A stretch of DNA of 64,000 nt from Neobacillus notoginsengisoli (lineage in GTDB: Bacteria > Bacillota > Bacilli > Bacillales > Cytobacillaceae). Position numbers and translations under genes: made by a program. The stretch's first letter is position 1. Every line of letters starts with the position of its first letter. This document shows positions 45,790 to 54,702 of the stretch, in pieces. Where the stretch lies: the NCBI RefSeq assembly GCF_003515685.1, contig NZ_QWEG01000015.1, positions 1 through 64,000 on the forward strand. Direction: 5' to 3'. A model generated the notes under the pieces. That model had not been told where the DNA came from. It saw only the letters and a program-made list of their open reading frames with translations, and did not search any database.

Positions 45790-46107
45790 CTAATTTAATA
45801 GAAAGGTTTCCTCTTCATATCTAACGGCTAATTCTTTCAACACTTCATCAAAAAACAAATAAGTTTTTGTGTCTTCAAAAAACCAGCGATCATTTTCCTC
45901 TATGAAAAAGATCAGTCCGTTCATTTCTTGTGTGAAGCTGGCATTTACAGGTGTTTCTGCAGAGAAAGCGAGACTGTATCCTTTATGTTTTTGTCCGAAG
46001 CCTGCGTATTGAGGGAATAACCGGATGCTGAAGGGAGCATTTATTTCAAACTCTTTCGAAAACCAGTGAATTGCTTTCTCATCTAGAGATAGGAACATTT
46101 TTGCCAC
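45790..46107 (-). CDS. HesB/YneR-like protein
   Basis: 105 residues: LDEKAIHWFSKEFEINAPFS, IRLFPQYAGFGQKHKGYSLA, FFIEENDRWFFEDTKTYLFF. This matches the B. subtilis YneR-type branch of the HesB/IscA fold. The Fe-S cysteines of IscA are absent, so an Fe-S scaffold role is unlikely. Role unknown. A weak AAAATG context start. Confidence 0.78.
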   Translation of the reverse strand: MAKMFLSLDEKAIHWFSKEFEINAPFSIRLFPQYAGFGQKHKGYSLAFSAETPVNASFTQEMNGLIFFIEENDRWFFEDTKTYLFFDEVLKELAVRYEEETFLLN

Positions 46108-46340
46108 CAGCCTTTTTTAAGTATTTAAATCCGGGCATTGTCTGCCTGATTATAAGATACTCCGATTCCGCCATCATTTCTATGATATTATTCACACGCA
46201 GATAGGTTTAAGGGGAAGTTCATGAATCGTTCACGTTTTTGCTTCAATTAACAGTTTTCTTTATTTTGTAACATTCATATAGTACATATGGTGATAAGAT
46301 GAGTAGAAGAAAAAGTAAAACGGTAAAGGAGTAATCCAAA

Positions 46341-46700
46341 ATGGATGATACAAAAAAACAGCTTGCAGATGCGGTAAATGATATAAAGAATTTAATCGAC
46401 TCATTCGGTTCAACGTTAGAGAACATTGAGAAGAGGTTAGCAAGACTTGAAAAGGTAGACAGCATTGAACACCGAGTGGCTGTTAACCAAATAGACCTTT
46501 CGGATATAAAGGAGTCGCTTCAGAGGATTGAAGAAAGGCAGACCGATGAAATTTTGAAGGCAGTGAAGGAAATCAGAGAAGCAACAGGTACTGCGGGCAG
46601 GGAGGAAATCAAACACATTAACAGAAGACTTGATTCCCATCTCGTAAAACTCGCAAAAGCCGAAGAAGATTTAATTATATTGAAAAACAACAGATCATGA
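46341..46700 (+). CDS. Coiled-coil protein, unknown
   Basis: 119 residues, no membrane segment. Almost entirely heptad-like helix (NDIKNLIDSFGSTLENIEKR, SLQRIEERQTDEILKAVKEI), acidic/basic balanced, with one break GTAGREE. AAAGGAGTAATCC precedes ATG 46341. No family recognised. Single gene followed by the structured repeat. Confidence 0.7.
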   Translation: MDDTKKQLADAVNDIKNLIDSFGSTLENIEKRLARLEKVDSIEHRVAVNQIDLSDIKESLQRIEERQTDEILKAVKEIREATGTAGREEIKHINRRLDSHLVKLAKAEEDLIILKNNRS

Positions 46701-46749
46701 ATGATTTAATAAGATTTATACATTTAAAAAAATGTTGATTTTTTACTAC

Positions 46750-47051
46750 GTTGATTGAAGCGGAGGGCACCAACTCCTCGAAAATTGTGAATTATGCTAT
46801 CGCATAATTCCTGCGTGGCCAATTCACGGAAGCTTTCCTTGTGCTATCGCATTTTCTTCGTGCAAAGCTAATTCGATGATGCTGGTTTGTCCTGCGGGAT
46901 GCGGCGGCAAGGTGGAGACCCCGCAGGCGCCAAAGCGCCGAGGAGGCTCCACTGCCCCCCCGCGGAAAGTGTGTGCCTCGTGACAGGCAAAAACCGCCTG
47001 TCTCTACGATGCTATTTCATGGAAGCATTCCTTTGCGCAGCGGAAATCAAC
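46750..47051. repeat. Structured intergenic repeat, copy B, with two insertions
   Basis: Same element as 17681-17809; end pair GTTGATT/AATCAAC (covaried against copy A) and GGGCAC/GTGCC. Two extra segments interrupt it: about 46778-46893 (containing GAATTATGC and GCATAATTC as an inverted repeat) and about 46979-47038. The second is the reverse complement of the last part of the repeat at 61495-61700 (CCTCGTGACAGGC...). Open frames across it are not genes. Confidence 0.8.
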
Positions 47052-47080
47052 AGCCAAATTTTAATTGAAAATATAAAAAT

Positions 47081-47113
47081 CAGGCACTTCCTAAAACAAA
47101 TAGGAAGTGCCTT
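47081..47113. terminator. Terminator of yhdP
   Basis: GGCACTTCCT and AGGAAGTGCC are perfectly paired; T-runs on both sides, best on the minus strand (GATTTTTAT). Confidence 0.8.
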
Positions 47114-47120
47114 TTCTGAT

Positions 47121-48473
47121 TTAAGATAATATTCCGGGATTCGAAAGCGGAACCTGTTTCAATGATGGCTCGGCATTTTCGGCCTTTTTCATCACTTCAA
47201 CATACCGAATATGGTGTTCTTCCATTTCAATAATTTTAAAGGAAAACGCACCATGATGGATGATATCGCCTTCCCGGGCCTCGAAGTTTTCAGTCAATAT
47301 CCAGCCGCCAATCGTATCAACGTCCTCTTCCAGGAGGTCCAGGCCGAGCAGATCATTCACTTCACTGACAAGTACCTTTGAATCAATGATGAAGTGTTCA
47401 TCTTTGACTTTCCTGATCATTGGAACTTCATCCATGTCAAATTCATCCCTGATATCCCCGACAATTTCTTCGAGGATATCCTCGGCTGTCACCAAGCCGG
47501 ACGTACCTCCATACTCATCCATCAGGATGGCCATATGGATCCGTTCCTTCTGCATTTTCACAAGCAAATCGTGGATAGGAATTGTATCGATAACACGGAT
47601 AATTGGGCGGGTATACTGAACAATTGTTTTTGCGGTTATTTTTTCTGTACCGATTAAGTCTGTCAAAATTTCCTTAATATTGATTTGCCCAATGATGTGG
47701 TCTTTATCCCCATCAATAACCGGATAACGGGTGAATTTTTCTTCTTTAATGACCGTTAGGACATTTTCAAGCGTATCGTCTTTGGACAGGGAAACGATTT
47801 CTGTCCGGGGCACCATGATTTCCTTGGCAATCCGGTTGTCAAATTCAAAAATTTTGTTCACATACTTAAACTCTGATTGGTTTATTTCACCACTTTTATA
47901 GCTTTCAGACAGAATGATCCGAAGTTCTTCTTCAGTATGGGCCAATTCGTTCTCTGTCGCAGGTTTTAAGCCGAAAAATCTAACAATCATCTGCGCGGAA
48001 CCGTTTAATGCCCAAATGAACGGATACATCAGCTTATAAAAGAAGATAAGTGGTTTTGACGTTAAAAGGGTAATTGTTTCTGCCTTTTGAATGGCCACTG
48101 TTTTAGGGGCGAGTTCACCGACAACGACGTGCAGGAACGTAATGACTCCAAAGGCAACCGTAAACGTAAGAATTTTTGAAACGCCCGCTGAGATGTTCAA
48201 CAATTGCAATGCAGGCTCTAGAATCCTTTCCATTGTAGGCTCGGCTATCCAGCCCAGGGCAAGCGCGGTAACTGTGATACCTAGCTGGCATGCTGAAAGA
48301 TATTCATCCAAATTCATAATTACTCTTTTTGCGGCAACCGCACTGGAACTTCCTTCTTCGATCAACTGATCAATCCTTGAGCTTCTCACCCTGATAATCG
48401 CAAATTCCGATGCGACAAAAAAGGCTGTCAAAGCAATAAAAATGGCTATTAAAACCAAGTTTAATATGTCCAA
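47121..48473 (-). CDS. yhdP: HlyC/CorC family transporter (YhdP/MpfA-like)
   Basis: 450 residues: N-terminal DUF21/CNNM membrane domain (about 1-190), CBS pair (about 205-330, MVPRTEIVSLSKDDTL and GGTSGLVTAEDILEEIVGDI), and a C-terminal CorC_HlyC domain. B. subtilis YhdP (MpfA) exports magnesium; the MerR gene upstream matches yhdQ. Starts at TTG 48473; the SD AAGGA lies within a hairpin (48481-48507, CCTTATCCCGC/GCGGGTAAAGG). Confidence 0.88.
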   Translation of the reverse strand: MDILNLVLIAIFIALTAFFVASEFAIIRVRSSRIDQLIEEGSSSAVAAKRVIMNLDEYLSACQLGITVTALALGWIAEPTMERILEPALQLLNISAGVSKILTFTVAFGVITFLHVVVGELAPKTVAIQKAETITLLTSKPLIFFYKLMYPFIWALNGSAQMIVRFFGLKPATENELAHTEEELRIILSESYKSGEINQSEFKYVNKIFEFDNRIAKEIMVPRTEIVSLSKDDTLENVLTVIKEEKFTRYPVIDGDKDHIIGQINIKEILTDLIGTEKITAKTIVQYTRPIIRVIDTIPIHDLLVKMQKERIHMAILMDEYGGTSGLVTAEDILEEIVGDIRDEFDMDEVPMIRKVKDEHFIIDSKVLVSEVNDLLGLDLLEEDVDTIGGWILTENFEAREGDIIHHGAFSFKIIEMEEHHIRYVEVMKKAENAEPSLKQVPLSNPGILS

Positions 48474-48531
48474 TAAATTTCCTTATCCCGCGGTATGCGG
48501 GTAAAGGAGTCACCTCCTGGTAATTTCAAAA

Positions 48532-48966
48532 TCAACTCGTCAGTTCCTTTAGTGATTGCAAAAGTGCCGAACATTCCTGATTGAGGTTCCTCGATACAGA
48601 GTCCCTCTTTTGTGCATCCAGTTTCCGGATAAGAGGCAAAAGAGCAGTTAAATCGTCCTGCAGCTGCTTCATTTGCTGGGCAACCGAATAAGCCTGTTCA
48701 CAAACTTCCGATTCGCGAATTATTCCCGCCTTCTTGATTTCTAGCTTTCTCCTAATCTCTTCAAGGGGAAAGTGCATGCTTTTACATTCTTCGATATATT
48801 TTAAATCACTGAGTGCTTCATCATCATAAAGACGGTAGTTGGAGCGGGTTCTTTCAGCGTTCAAAAGACCGATGGACGTATAGTAATCAATGGTTCTCTT
48901 GGAAACCCCGGCTCTCACTGCTAATTCGCCAATTCGATAGATAACCCCATCATACCACCTCGACAA
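48532..48966 (-). CDS. MerR-family regulator (YhdQ position)
   Basis: 144 codons, MerR winged helix (YRIGELAVRAGVSKRTIDYY), coiled-coil dimer helix and short C-terminus. Only one internal Cys (SEVCEQAYS) and one near the end (NQECSAL), so not clearly a Cys-type metal sensor. The open frame starts at TTG 48966 without a ribosome site; GAGGTGG lies inside it, about 12 nt before VIYRIGELA, so the true start may be a non-standard codon or a sequencing difference. Upstream of yhdP as in B. subtilis yhdQ-yhdP. Confidence 0.82.
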   Translation of the reverse strand: MSRWYDGVIYRIGELAVRAGVSKRTIDYYTSIGLLNAERTRSNYRLYDDEALSDLKYIEECKSMHFPLEEIRRKLEIKKAGIIRESEVCEQAYSVAQQMKQLQDDLTALLPLIRKLDAQKRDSVSRNLNQECSALLQSLKELTS

Positions 48967-48980
48967 GTAAAATTAAGATA

Positions 48981-49010
48981 ATTATAATGGAAAACAAACT
49001 GTACAGTCAA
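48981..49010 (-). promoter_or_regulatory. MerR-type promoter with palindrome
   Basis: Minus-strand -35 TTGACT (49010-49005), 18-bp spacer, -10 TATAAT (48986-48981). ACTGTACAGT (48998-49007) is a 10-bp palindrome at the -35/spacer junction, where MerR proteins bind. Confidence 0.6.
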
Positions 49011-49106
49011 ACGTGGCAGTTAGATCATAATGTAATCTAGTTTATGCGAAAATGGCCTTCTTATGATGCAAAACCGGCATTATATAACGAAAAACGAATC
49101 CACCTT

Positions 49107-49655
49107 CTATAATTTTCTGTTCCAGTCCCTGGCCAGCATTCCATACACAATCAAATCATGTGGCTTATTGTATAAAAATTCCCCATCCCTGATTCTCCCT
49201 TCGATCGTAAACCCCAGACGCTCAGGTATGGCGCGGCTTTTACTATTGCCTTCCCCGCATCGGATTTCAACTCGGTTCAATCCAAGATCGATAAATGCGT
49301 AATTCAGGAGAGCCTGGACTGAGCGAGTCATGATCCCGTTACCTTCCGCATTTTTTGCCAAATAATAGCCAATGGACGTATGCTTGTTTCTCCAGTCAAT
49401 ATAGTGGAAACCTATTGCGCCGACCAGCTCTCTGTGATATAAAATACCAGTGTTGAAGCCATTATTATCGGCAAATTGTTTCAGCCACATAGGAATAATT
49501 GTTTCATACTGATAATGGCTTGACATATCATCCACCCAAGGAAGCCAATCCCGTAAATGGTTCCGATTTGTATTAACTAAATGGTATAACCGTTTGCAAT
49601 CTTGTAATTGAAATAATTGCAATTCTATTTCCGCGTCAACTTTAAATGTAAACAT
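49107..49655 (-). CDS. GNAT acetyltransferase, RimJ/RimL-like
   Basis: 182 residues from ATG 49655 (AGGGGGG 7 nt upstream, two TTG codons before it are less likely). GNAT fold with HTSIGYYLAKNAEGNGIMTR and NRVEIRCGEGNSKSRAIPERLGF. Close to B. subtilis YdaF-type ribosomal-protein-serine acetyltransferases. Target unknown. Confidence 0.87.
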   Translation of the reverse strand: MFTFKVDAEIELQLFQLQDCKRLYHLVNTNRNHLRDWLPWVDDMSSHYQYETIIPMWLKQFADNNGFNTGILYHRELVGAIGFHYIDWRNKHTSIGYYLAKNAEGNGIMTRSVQALLNYAFIDLGLNRVEIRCGEGNSKSRAIPERLGFTIEGRIRDGEFLYNKPHDLIVYGMLARDWNRKL

Positions 49656-49864
49656 CAACAATCCCCCCTATTGTTGGTTGAAAAGAAAATGAATAAAAAC
49701 TTGCCAGTTTGTCTTGCGTGTTTTACGGGTATTTAAAATCAAATTCTGTTGCATTAAATCGAATGCTGTAAAATAGAAAAAAATCTGTTCGGTTTAATGG
49801 ATGTACAGAAGAGTTTAGTCTATTTTATGAAATTAGCCAATATGGAAAAACAGGAGGTATGGAT

Positions 49865-51142
49865 ATGAAGCTGACAACAAAGATTATCATTGCGCTATTG
49901 GCAGGTGCGATTACAGGATTATTACTAAACTTATACGCAATGGATGTATTTAATATCTTGGATAAATTTTTATTCAACCCGGCTGGTAAGATATTTATCA
50001 GCCTGATTACAATGCTAGTTGTGCCACTCGTTTTATTTTCAATCATCCTTGGTGTCGCCGGACTTGGAGACCCGAAAAAGCTTGGAAGGATGGGCATTAA
50101 GACAATCGCTTACTTCCTGGTGACAACTGCCCTCGCGATTGTCATCGGCCTGATTTTGGCGTTGTCAATCAAGCCTGGAAAGCTCGGTCATTTCGATACG
50201 AAATCCGCTGAATTCAGTGCTGAAAAAGCCCCGCCGGTCAGTGAAACGCTGTTGAATATCATCCCGACAAACCCAATTGACGCGCTGGCGAGCGGGAATA
50301 TGCTTCAAGTCATTGTATTTGCTATTTTTGTTGGACTTGCGCTTACCGCCCTCGGTGAAAGAACAAAAGGATTTTACAATGTCATTGAACAGGGCAATGA
50401 AATTATGATGTATTTAGTGAATATCGTAATGAAATTCGCTCCATATGGTACATTCGGATTAATTGCGTCCGCTATTGGAAGCCAAGGGCTGAGTGCTATT
50501 AAGTCCATGGGAGTTTATATGATAGTTGTCCTGCTCGGACTGTTTATTCATGCATTCGTTACTTATGGGAGTGCTGTCTATTTCCTGGGGAACATGAGCC
50601 CGCTTAAATTTTTTAAAGGTTTTGCGCCAGCCATTGGTGTAGCTGTTAGTACTTCCAGCAGTAATGCTACTCTACCGGTATCCATGGAAACCGCGCGCAA
50701 AAATTTAAAGGTTCCCGAGCCTATTTCGAGTTTCGTCCAGCCGCTTGGAGCGACGATTAACATGGACGGTACAGCAATCATGCAGGGGGTTGCGACAGTA
50801 TTTATCGCTCAAGTCTATAACATTGATTTAAGCTTGACACAAATTTTGACTGTCATTTTGACGGCTGTTCTCGCCAGTATTGGTACGGCGGGGGTTCCCG
50901 GCGTCGGACTGATCATGTTGGCTATGGTCCTGCAATCAGTTAATCTCCCGGTTGAAGGAATTGGACTCATCCTCGGGATAGACAGGCTGCTTGATATGGT
51001 AAGGACAGCTGTCAATATCACTGGTGACGCTTCCTGCGCCGTTGTAGTCGCTGAAGGGGAAAGGCGGCGTATGGATAGGGAAAAAGAGAGTGGGAAAAGA
51101 AACCTTTCAAAGCAAACTCCTTCCATCGTTCAAGAAAAATAA
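49865..51142 (+). CDS. gltT: Proton/sodium-glutamate symporter GltT
   Basis: 425 residues, DAACS family (glutamate/aspartate:cation symporter). ATG 49865 has GGAGG 7 nt upstream; ATG 49859 is too close. Signature elements: TSSSNATLPVSMETA (hairpin loop 1), NMDGTAIMQGVATVFIAQ and GTAGVPGVGLIMLAMVLQSV; DRLLDMVRTAVNITGD near the C-terminus. Takes up L-glutamate/L-aspartate, which would feed aspartase. Confidence 0.93.
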   Translation: MKLTTKIIIALLAGAITGLLLNLYAMDVFNILDKFLFNPAGKIFISLITMLVVPLVLFSIILGVAGLGDPKKLGRMGIKTIAYFLVTTALAIVIGLILALSIKPGKLGHFDTKSAEFSAEKAPPVSETLLNIIPTNPIDALASGNMLQVIVFAIFVGLALTALGERTKGFYNVIEQGNEIMMYLVNIVMKFAPYGTFGLIASAIGSQGLSAIKSMGVYMIVVLLGLFIHAFVTYGSAVYFLGNMSPLKFFKGFAPAIGVAVSTSSSNATLPVSMETARKNLKVPEPISSFVQPLGATINMDGTAIMQGVATVFIAQVYNIDLSLTQILTVILTAVLASIGTAGVPGVGLIMLAMVLQSVNLPVEGIGLILGIDRLLDMVRTAVNITGDASCAVVVAEGERRRMDREKESGKRNLSKQTPSIVQEK

Positions 51143-51152
51143 AGGCATAAAA

Positions 51153-51187
51153 AAACCCGTACTTTTTTTCGAAAAGTACGGGTTTTT
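51153..51187. terminator. Bidirectional terminator gltT/CDF
   Basis: ACCCGTACTT and AAGTACGGGT pair with A- and T-runs on each side. Confidence 0.85.
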
Positions 51188-51189
51188 GA

Positions 51190-52095
51190 CTATTTTTTTT
51201 TATTTCTCTTGGGACTATCGTGTTCTGTTTCCCAAAAGGGTTCAACATGGATAATCGCATAGCGTACGCCATGCTTTTTCTTTAGTCCCTTTTCAATAGC
51301 CTCTGTAATTGCATGTCCCTCAATAATAGTTAGCTTTGGATCGACGAGGATGGTCGATTCAATTAAGGTCTGGTTGCCATGTGTCCTGGCTTTGATTTCT
51401 GTGACTCCTTTTACCCCGGCAGTCTGCTGTATCGTCTCTTTCAGTTCTGGAACTTTCGTGACATCGAAACCGTCTGTCAAGGCGTGTGATGCATCCCTGA
51501 ATATCTCCCATGCAGTTCGGCAAATAATCAGTCCGACTACTACGGCGGCTAACTTATCGAGCCAGATGATTCCGATTCTTGCACCAAGAATCCCAACGAG
51601 TGCGCCAATGCTGACCAAGGCATCGGAACGGTTATCCTGGGCGACTGCGTAAATGGCGGCGCTGTCGATTTTTTTTGCCAGCCGCCTATTATAAGCATAA
51701 ACACCTAGCATGACGACGGCCGAACCGAGTGCAGTCCAGGCTGTCAGCCAATTTGGAACCGGCCTTTCTCCAGAAAAAAAAGATTGCCCCGCATTGATCA
51801 GAACCTCAATGCCGACACCGAGCATAATAAATGCCGCAAACAGGGAAGCAATGGTTTCCGCCCTGTAGTGGCCGTAATGGTGATCTTTATCGGGTGGTTT
51901 CCGGGAAATTTTAAGCCCGATTAATACTGCAATGGAGGCAACAACATCGGTCATATTATTGAGGCCGTCTGCGGTTAATCCTTCTGAATTTCCATACCGG
52001 CCAACTGCCAGCTTACAGGAAGCAAGCAAGATGTAGGCAATAATGCTTACCCATGCGCCTGTTTCTCCTGCTTTCAATTGCTTGTCCCTTTCCAT
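51190..52095 (-). CDS. Cation diffusion facilitator
   Basis: 301 residues: six helices (about 12-200), then a cytoplasmic domain. Transport-site acids in LTADGLNNMTDVVAS and DNRSDALVSIGALVG. His-rich loop KDHHYGHYRAE. The N-n-n-T-D / D-n-n-S-D pattern is like manganese-type CDF (B. subtilis MneP/MneS), so Mn(II) or Fe/Zn efflux is likely; metal unproven. AGGGGGAC precedes the ATG. Confidence 0.9.
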   Translation of the reverse strand: MERDKQLKAGETGAWVSIIAYILLASCKLAVGRYGNSEGLTADGLNNMTDVVASIAVLIGLKISRKPPDKDHHYGHYRAETIASLFAAFIMLGVGIEVLINAGQSFFSGERPVPNWLTAWTALGSAVVMLGVYAYNRRLAKKIDSAAIYAVAQDNRSDALVSIGALVGILGARIGIIWLDKLAAVVVGLIICRTAWEIFRDASHALTDGFDVTKVPELKETIQQTAGVKGVTEIKARTHGNQTLIESTILVDPKLTIIEGHAITEAIEKGLKKKHGVRYAIIHVEPFWETEHDSPKRNKKK

Positions 52096-52278
52096 CTGCT
52101 GTCCCCCTGAGCGTTTGTCCGTATTTACCTTATCAAAAAAAGGAATCCGTAATCAACTTTACCATCTTAAAAAGGCAATACCCAAATGAACCTTATCAAA
52201 ACAACAGGCCTGCGTTGCTTATTATTGTCAAAAAGCAGGGAGAATAGTATAATGTAAATGGATATCAATTGAATACTT

Positions 52279-52368
52279 CCACAAGGGGAGCTGTCTTGGC
52301 GGCTGAGAGTGAACGATAGGAGTTCTGACCCTTTGAACCTGTTAGTTAACGCTAGCGTAGGGATGTGG
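52279..52368 (+). promoter_or_regulatory. TPP riboswitch (THI element)
   Basis: P1 CCACA (52279-52283) and TGTGG (52364-52368). Conserved blocks in order: AAGGGGAGC, GGCGGCTGAGAGTGAA, GACCCTTTGAACCTGTTAG, and GCTAGCGTAGGGATG. It precedes thiT and its terminator at 52381-52422. Bases 52096-52278 upstream hold no gene, only the riboswitch promoter region. Confidence 0.96.
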
Positions 52369-52380
52369 CATGCCATAATG

Positions 52381-52422
52381 GCAATACAGGACCCTTTTTA
52401 AGCGTTTTTGTATTGCTTTTTT
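52381..52422 (+). terminator. TPP riboswitch terminator
   Basis: GCAATACA (52381-52388) pairs with TGTATTGC (52409-52416) followed by T6. It ends transcription when TPP is bound. Confidence 0.85.
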
Positions 52423-52551
52423 ATTTGGCCAAAACTGCCCGAAAGGCATACCCGATAGCGAAAGGAAGCTTTCAAACGGATACTCCGGAAAAGGATGGGA
52501 TTACGCGGGAACTTCCGCACCTGTCCCGGACAAAAAGGGGGAGACGTTTTT

Positions 52552-53133
52552 ATGGAACAAAAAAGAAAGACATTATTTTTGGTAGAGGTTGCCATTTTTT
52601 CTGCGCTGGCATTTTTATTGGACCTCGCGGCAAGCTTTTTTTCATTTAAAATTTGGCCGCAGGGTGGTTCATTATCAATTGCCATGGTGCCAATCTTTTT
52701 AATGGCATACAGATGGGGATTAAAAGGCGGGCTGCTGACAGGGTTTTTGCTAGGTCTGCTGCAGATAGCGCTTGGACAGGCGTATATCATCCATCCTGTA
52801 CAAGGGGCACTTGATTACTTTGTTGCTTTTACAGTTGTTGGTTTTGCAGGGGTTTTTGTAGATTCTATTAGGAAAGCCAATGGAGAAGGGGAGCGCACCC
52901 GCTGGATGTCCCTAATCGTAGCAGGAATTTTTCTAGGGAGCGCCTTAAGGTTTATCGCACATTTTATTGGCGGTGTTGTTTTCTTTGCCGATTCGGCTCC
53001 GGCAGGAACACCAGCTGCCCTTTTTTCATTCTTGTATAATGGGTCGTATATGCTTCCGAATGCTATTTTATGCTCAATCATCGTCATCCTTGTCTTCAAT
53101 GCATCACCAAGGCTGATTTCAAGCCCCAGCTAG
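52552..53133 (+). CDS. thiT: Thiamine ECF transporter S component ThiT
   Basis: 193 residues from ATG 52552 (AAGGGGGAGA upstream). Six helices with the ThiT motif RWGLKGGLLTGFLLGLLQIALG and HPVQGALDYFVAF. Binds thiamine and works with shared EcfA/A'/T. Regulated by the TPP riboswitch. Single gene. Confidence 0.93.
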   Translation: MEQKRKTLFLVEVAIFSALAFLLDLAASFFSFKIWPQGGSLSIAMVPIFLMAYRWGLKGGLLTGFLLGLLQIALGQAYIIHPVQGALDYFVAFTVVGFAGVFVDSIRKANGEGERTRWMSLIVAGIFLGSALRFIAHFIGGVVFFADSAPAGTPAALFSFLYNGSYMLPNAILCSIIVILVFNASPRLISSPS

Positions 53134-53169
53134 GAATTGCTAAACCAATAAACTATAATAAAACCGTTA

Positions 53170-53202
53170 AAAAAGGAAAAGGGAACCCCCCTTTTCCTTT
53201 TT
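53170..53202. terminator. Terminator thiT/alr
   Basis: AAAAAGGAAAAGGG and CCCTTTTCCTTTTT pair around AACCC; usable on both strands by the convergent genes. Confidence 0.8.
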
Positions 53203-53207
53203 CACTC

Positions 53208-54404
53208 TTATGAAGCACCAATCACTAAAGGGTGAGTGTTTCGTTGATCAAGCTCAATCTCATTGCCGCGGGAATCGATGAATAATCGAGGAACCCGCTT
53301 GCCCACCATGCAGACCACTTCATAATTTATTGTACCGATTTTCTCAGCAATTTCATCTACAGACTGAAAAGCTGAACCGTCACGTCCAAAAATCGTTACC
53401 GTATCACCCGGCTGGCAACTTGAGATTTTTGTAACATTCAATATGGCCTGGTCCATGCACACACGGCCAACAAGCGGTGCGGATTGTTCATGTACAAGCA
53501 GATTTATCCGATTTGATAGAAGTCTGGAAAACCCATCCGCATATCCAATAGGCAAGATTGCCAGAATAGAATCCCGTGAAGTGGTCCATGTACATCCGTA
53601 GCCAACCGGCTGGGTAGCAGGGACTTCTTTAACCATTGAAATTTTTGTTTTCAGCGCCATCGCCGGTTTGAGTTGGATGGGGTGTTTTTTAAGTGTTGAA
53701 TCGGGATATAATCCGTATAAGGCTATGCCGATGCGTACCATATCAAGGTGCATAGATGGATAGTTCATAGCCGCGGCGCTGTTGCAGCAATGCTGGAGTG
53801 GTATTTCGACGCCAGCCTCTTTTATGCCTTGGAGAACCCGCTGAAATCGCTCGAACTGAAGGTGAGTATAGGAGGCATCGGGACTGTCGGCATTTGCAAA
53901 GTGGGTAAAGATTCCTTCCAACCTGATATAGTTTGATGAGGCAGCCTTCAGGGCCATTTCCACTGCCTCTGTTTGTGAAACAACACCAAACCTCGACATT
54001 CCCGTATCAATTTTCAAATGGATGCCAGCTGTCATTTTCAACAGCTGTGCTTGAGTAATGATAGAATCAAGCATATCCATACTTGCAACTGACAGTGTGA
54101 TTTGATTCATGATTGCCGTGCGGACCGATCTTTCGGGCGTGTAGCCAAGAATGAGCAAGGGATGGCTGATGCCAGCCTCTCTTAATTCCAGGGCTTCATC
54201 CAAAATGGCCACAGCCAAATAATCAGCCCCAGAAGCAATAGCAGCTTTTGATACCTCTACTGCTCCATGGCCGTAACCATCCGCTTTTACGACGGCCATT
54301 AGTTTCACTCTCTGGCCAATGAATTTTCGGAATTGATGGAGATTACCTCTCACTGCATTCAATGAAACTTCTGCCCATGTATCTCTGAAACTGTCGAACT
54401 TCAC
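53208..54404 (-). CDS. alr: Alanine racemase
   Basis: 398 residues; interconverts L- and D-alanine. PLP lysine is Lys40 (AVVKADGYGHGA), catalytic Tyr in PVGYGCTW, and RVCMDQ is present. Starts at GTG 54404 (AGGGGGA upstream). Next to ald and adeR, it likely serves D-alanine use as a carbon source, with L-alanine then oxidised by Ald; a second Alr for the cell wall is expected elsewhere. Confidence 0.95.
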   Translation of the reverse strand: MKFDSFRDTWAEVSLNAVRGNLHQFRKFIGQRVKLMAVVKADGYGHGAVEVSKAAIASGADYLAVAILDEALELREAGISHPLLILGYTPERSVRTAIMNQITLSVASMDMLDSIITQAQLLKMTAGIHLKIDTGMSRFGVVSQTEAVEMALKAASSNYIRLEGIFTHFANADSPDASYTHLQFERFQRVLQGIKEAGVEIPLQHCCNSAAAMNYPSMHLDMVRIGIALYGLYPDSTLKKHPIQLKPAMALKTKISMVKEVPATQPVGYGCTWTTSRDSILAILPIGYADGFSRLLSNRINLLVHEQSAPLVGRVCMDQAILNVTKISSCQPGDTVTIFGRDGSAFQSVDEIAEKIGTINYEVVCMVGKRVPRLFIDSRGNEIELDQRNTHPLVIGAS

Positions 54405-54419
54405 TCAAAATCCCCCTTT

Positions 54420-54452
54420 TAAAAACTGCCCCTCATTTCCATTGAGGGGCAG
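54420..54452 (-). terminator. Terminator just upstream of alr
   Basis: CTGCCCCTCA and TGAGGGGCAG pair perfectly (7-nt loop), followed on the minus strand by TTTTTA. It lies about 16 nt before the alr start, after the repeat and ald. It ends the ald transcript or attenuates alr. Confidence 0.85.
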
Positions 54453-54565
54453 CTTCCTTTTGAGCTATACCGTGTGTATGTTTAAAAATATAAATCCAGA
54501 CTTAGAGAAATGGGATTGGCTAAATAGATTGAACTTGAATTTAATACAAGCTAGGTTCTAAAGCT

Positions 54566-54699
54566 GGTTGATTGGAACGGAAGGCGCGAAGACTCCTGCG
54601 GGATGCAGCGGCAAGGTGGAGACCCCGCAGGCGCCAAAGCGCCGAGGAGGCTCCACTGACGCCCCGCGGAAAGCGAAGCGCCTGGAGTGGAAATCAACC
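54566..54699. repeat. Structured intergenic repeat, copy C
   Basis: End pair GGTTGATT (54566-54573) and AATCAACC (54692-54699), with GGCGC/GCGCC replacing GGGCAC/GTGCCC of copy A. The central CCTGCGGG/CCCGCAGG and GGTGGAG/CTCCAC pairs are kept. It sits directly 3' of ald. Confidence 0.8.
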
Positions 54700-54702
54700 G
54701 TA

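Noticed and set aside
54566-54699. T-box or tRNA-like leader for alr
   Set aside because: It is copy C of the dispersed repeat; no T-box consensus or tRNA-like cloverleaf is present.
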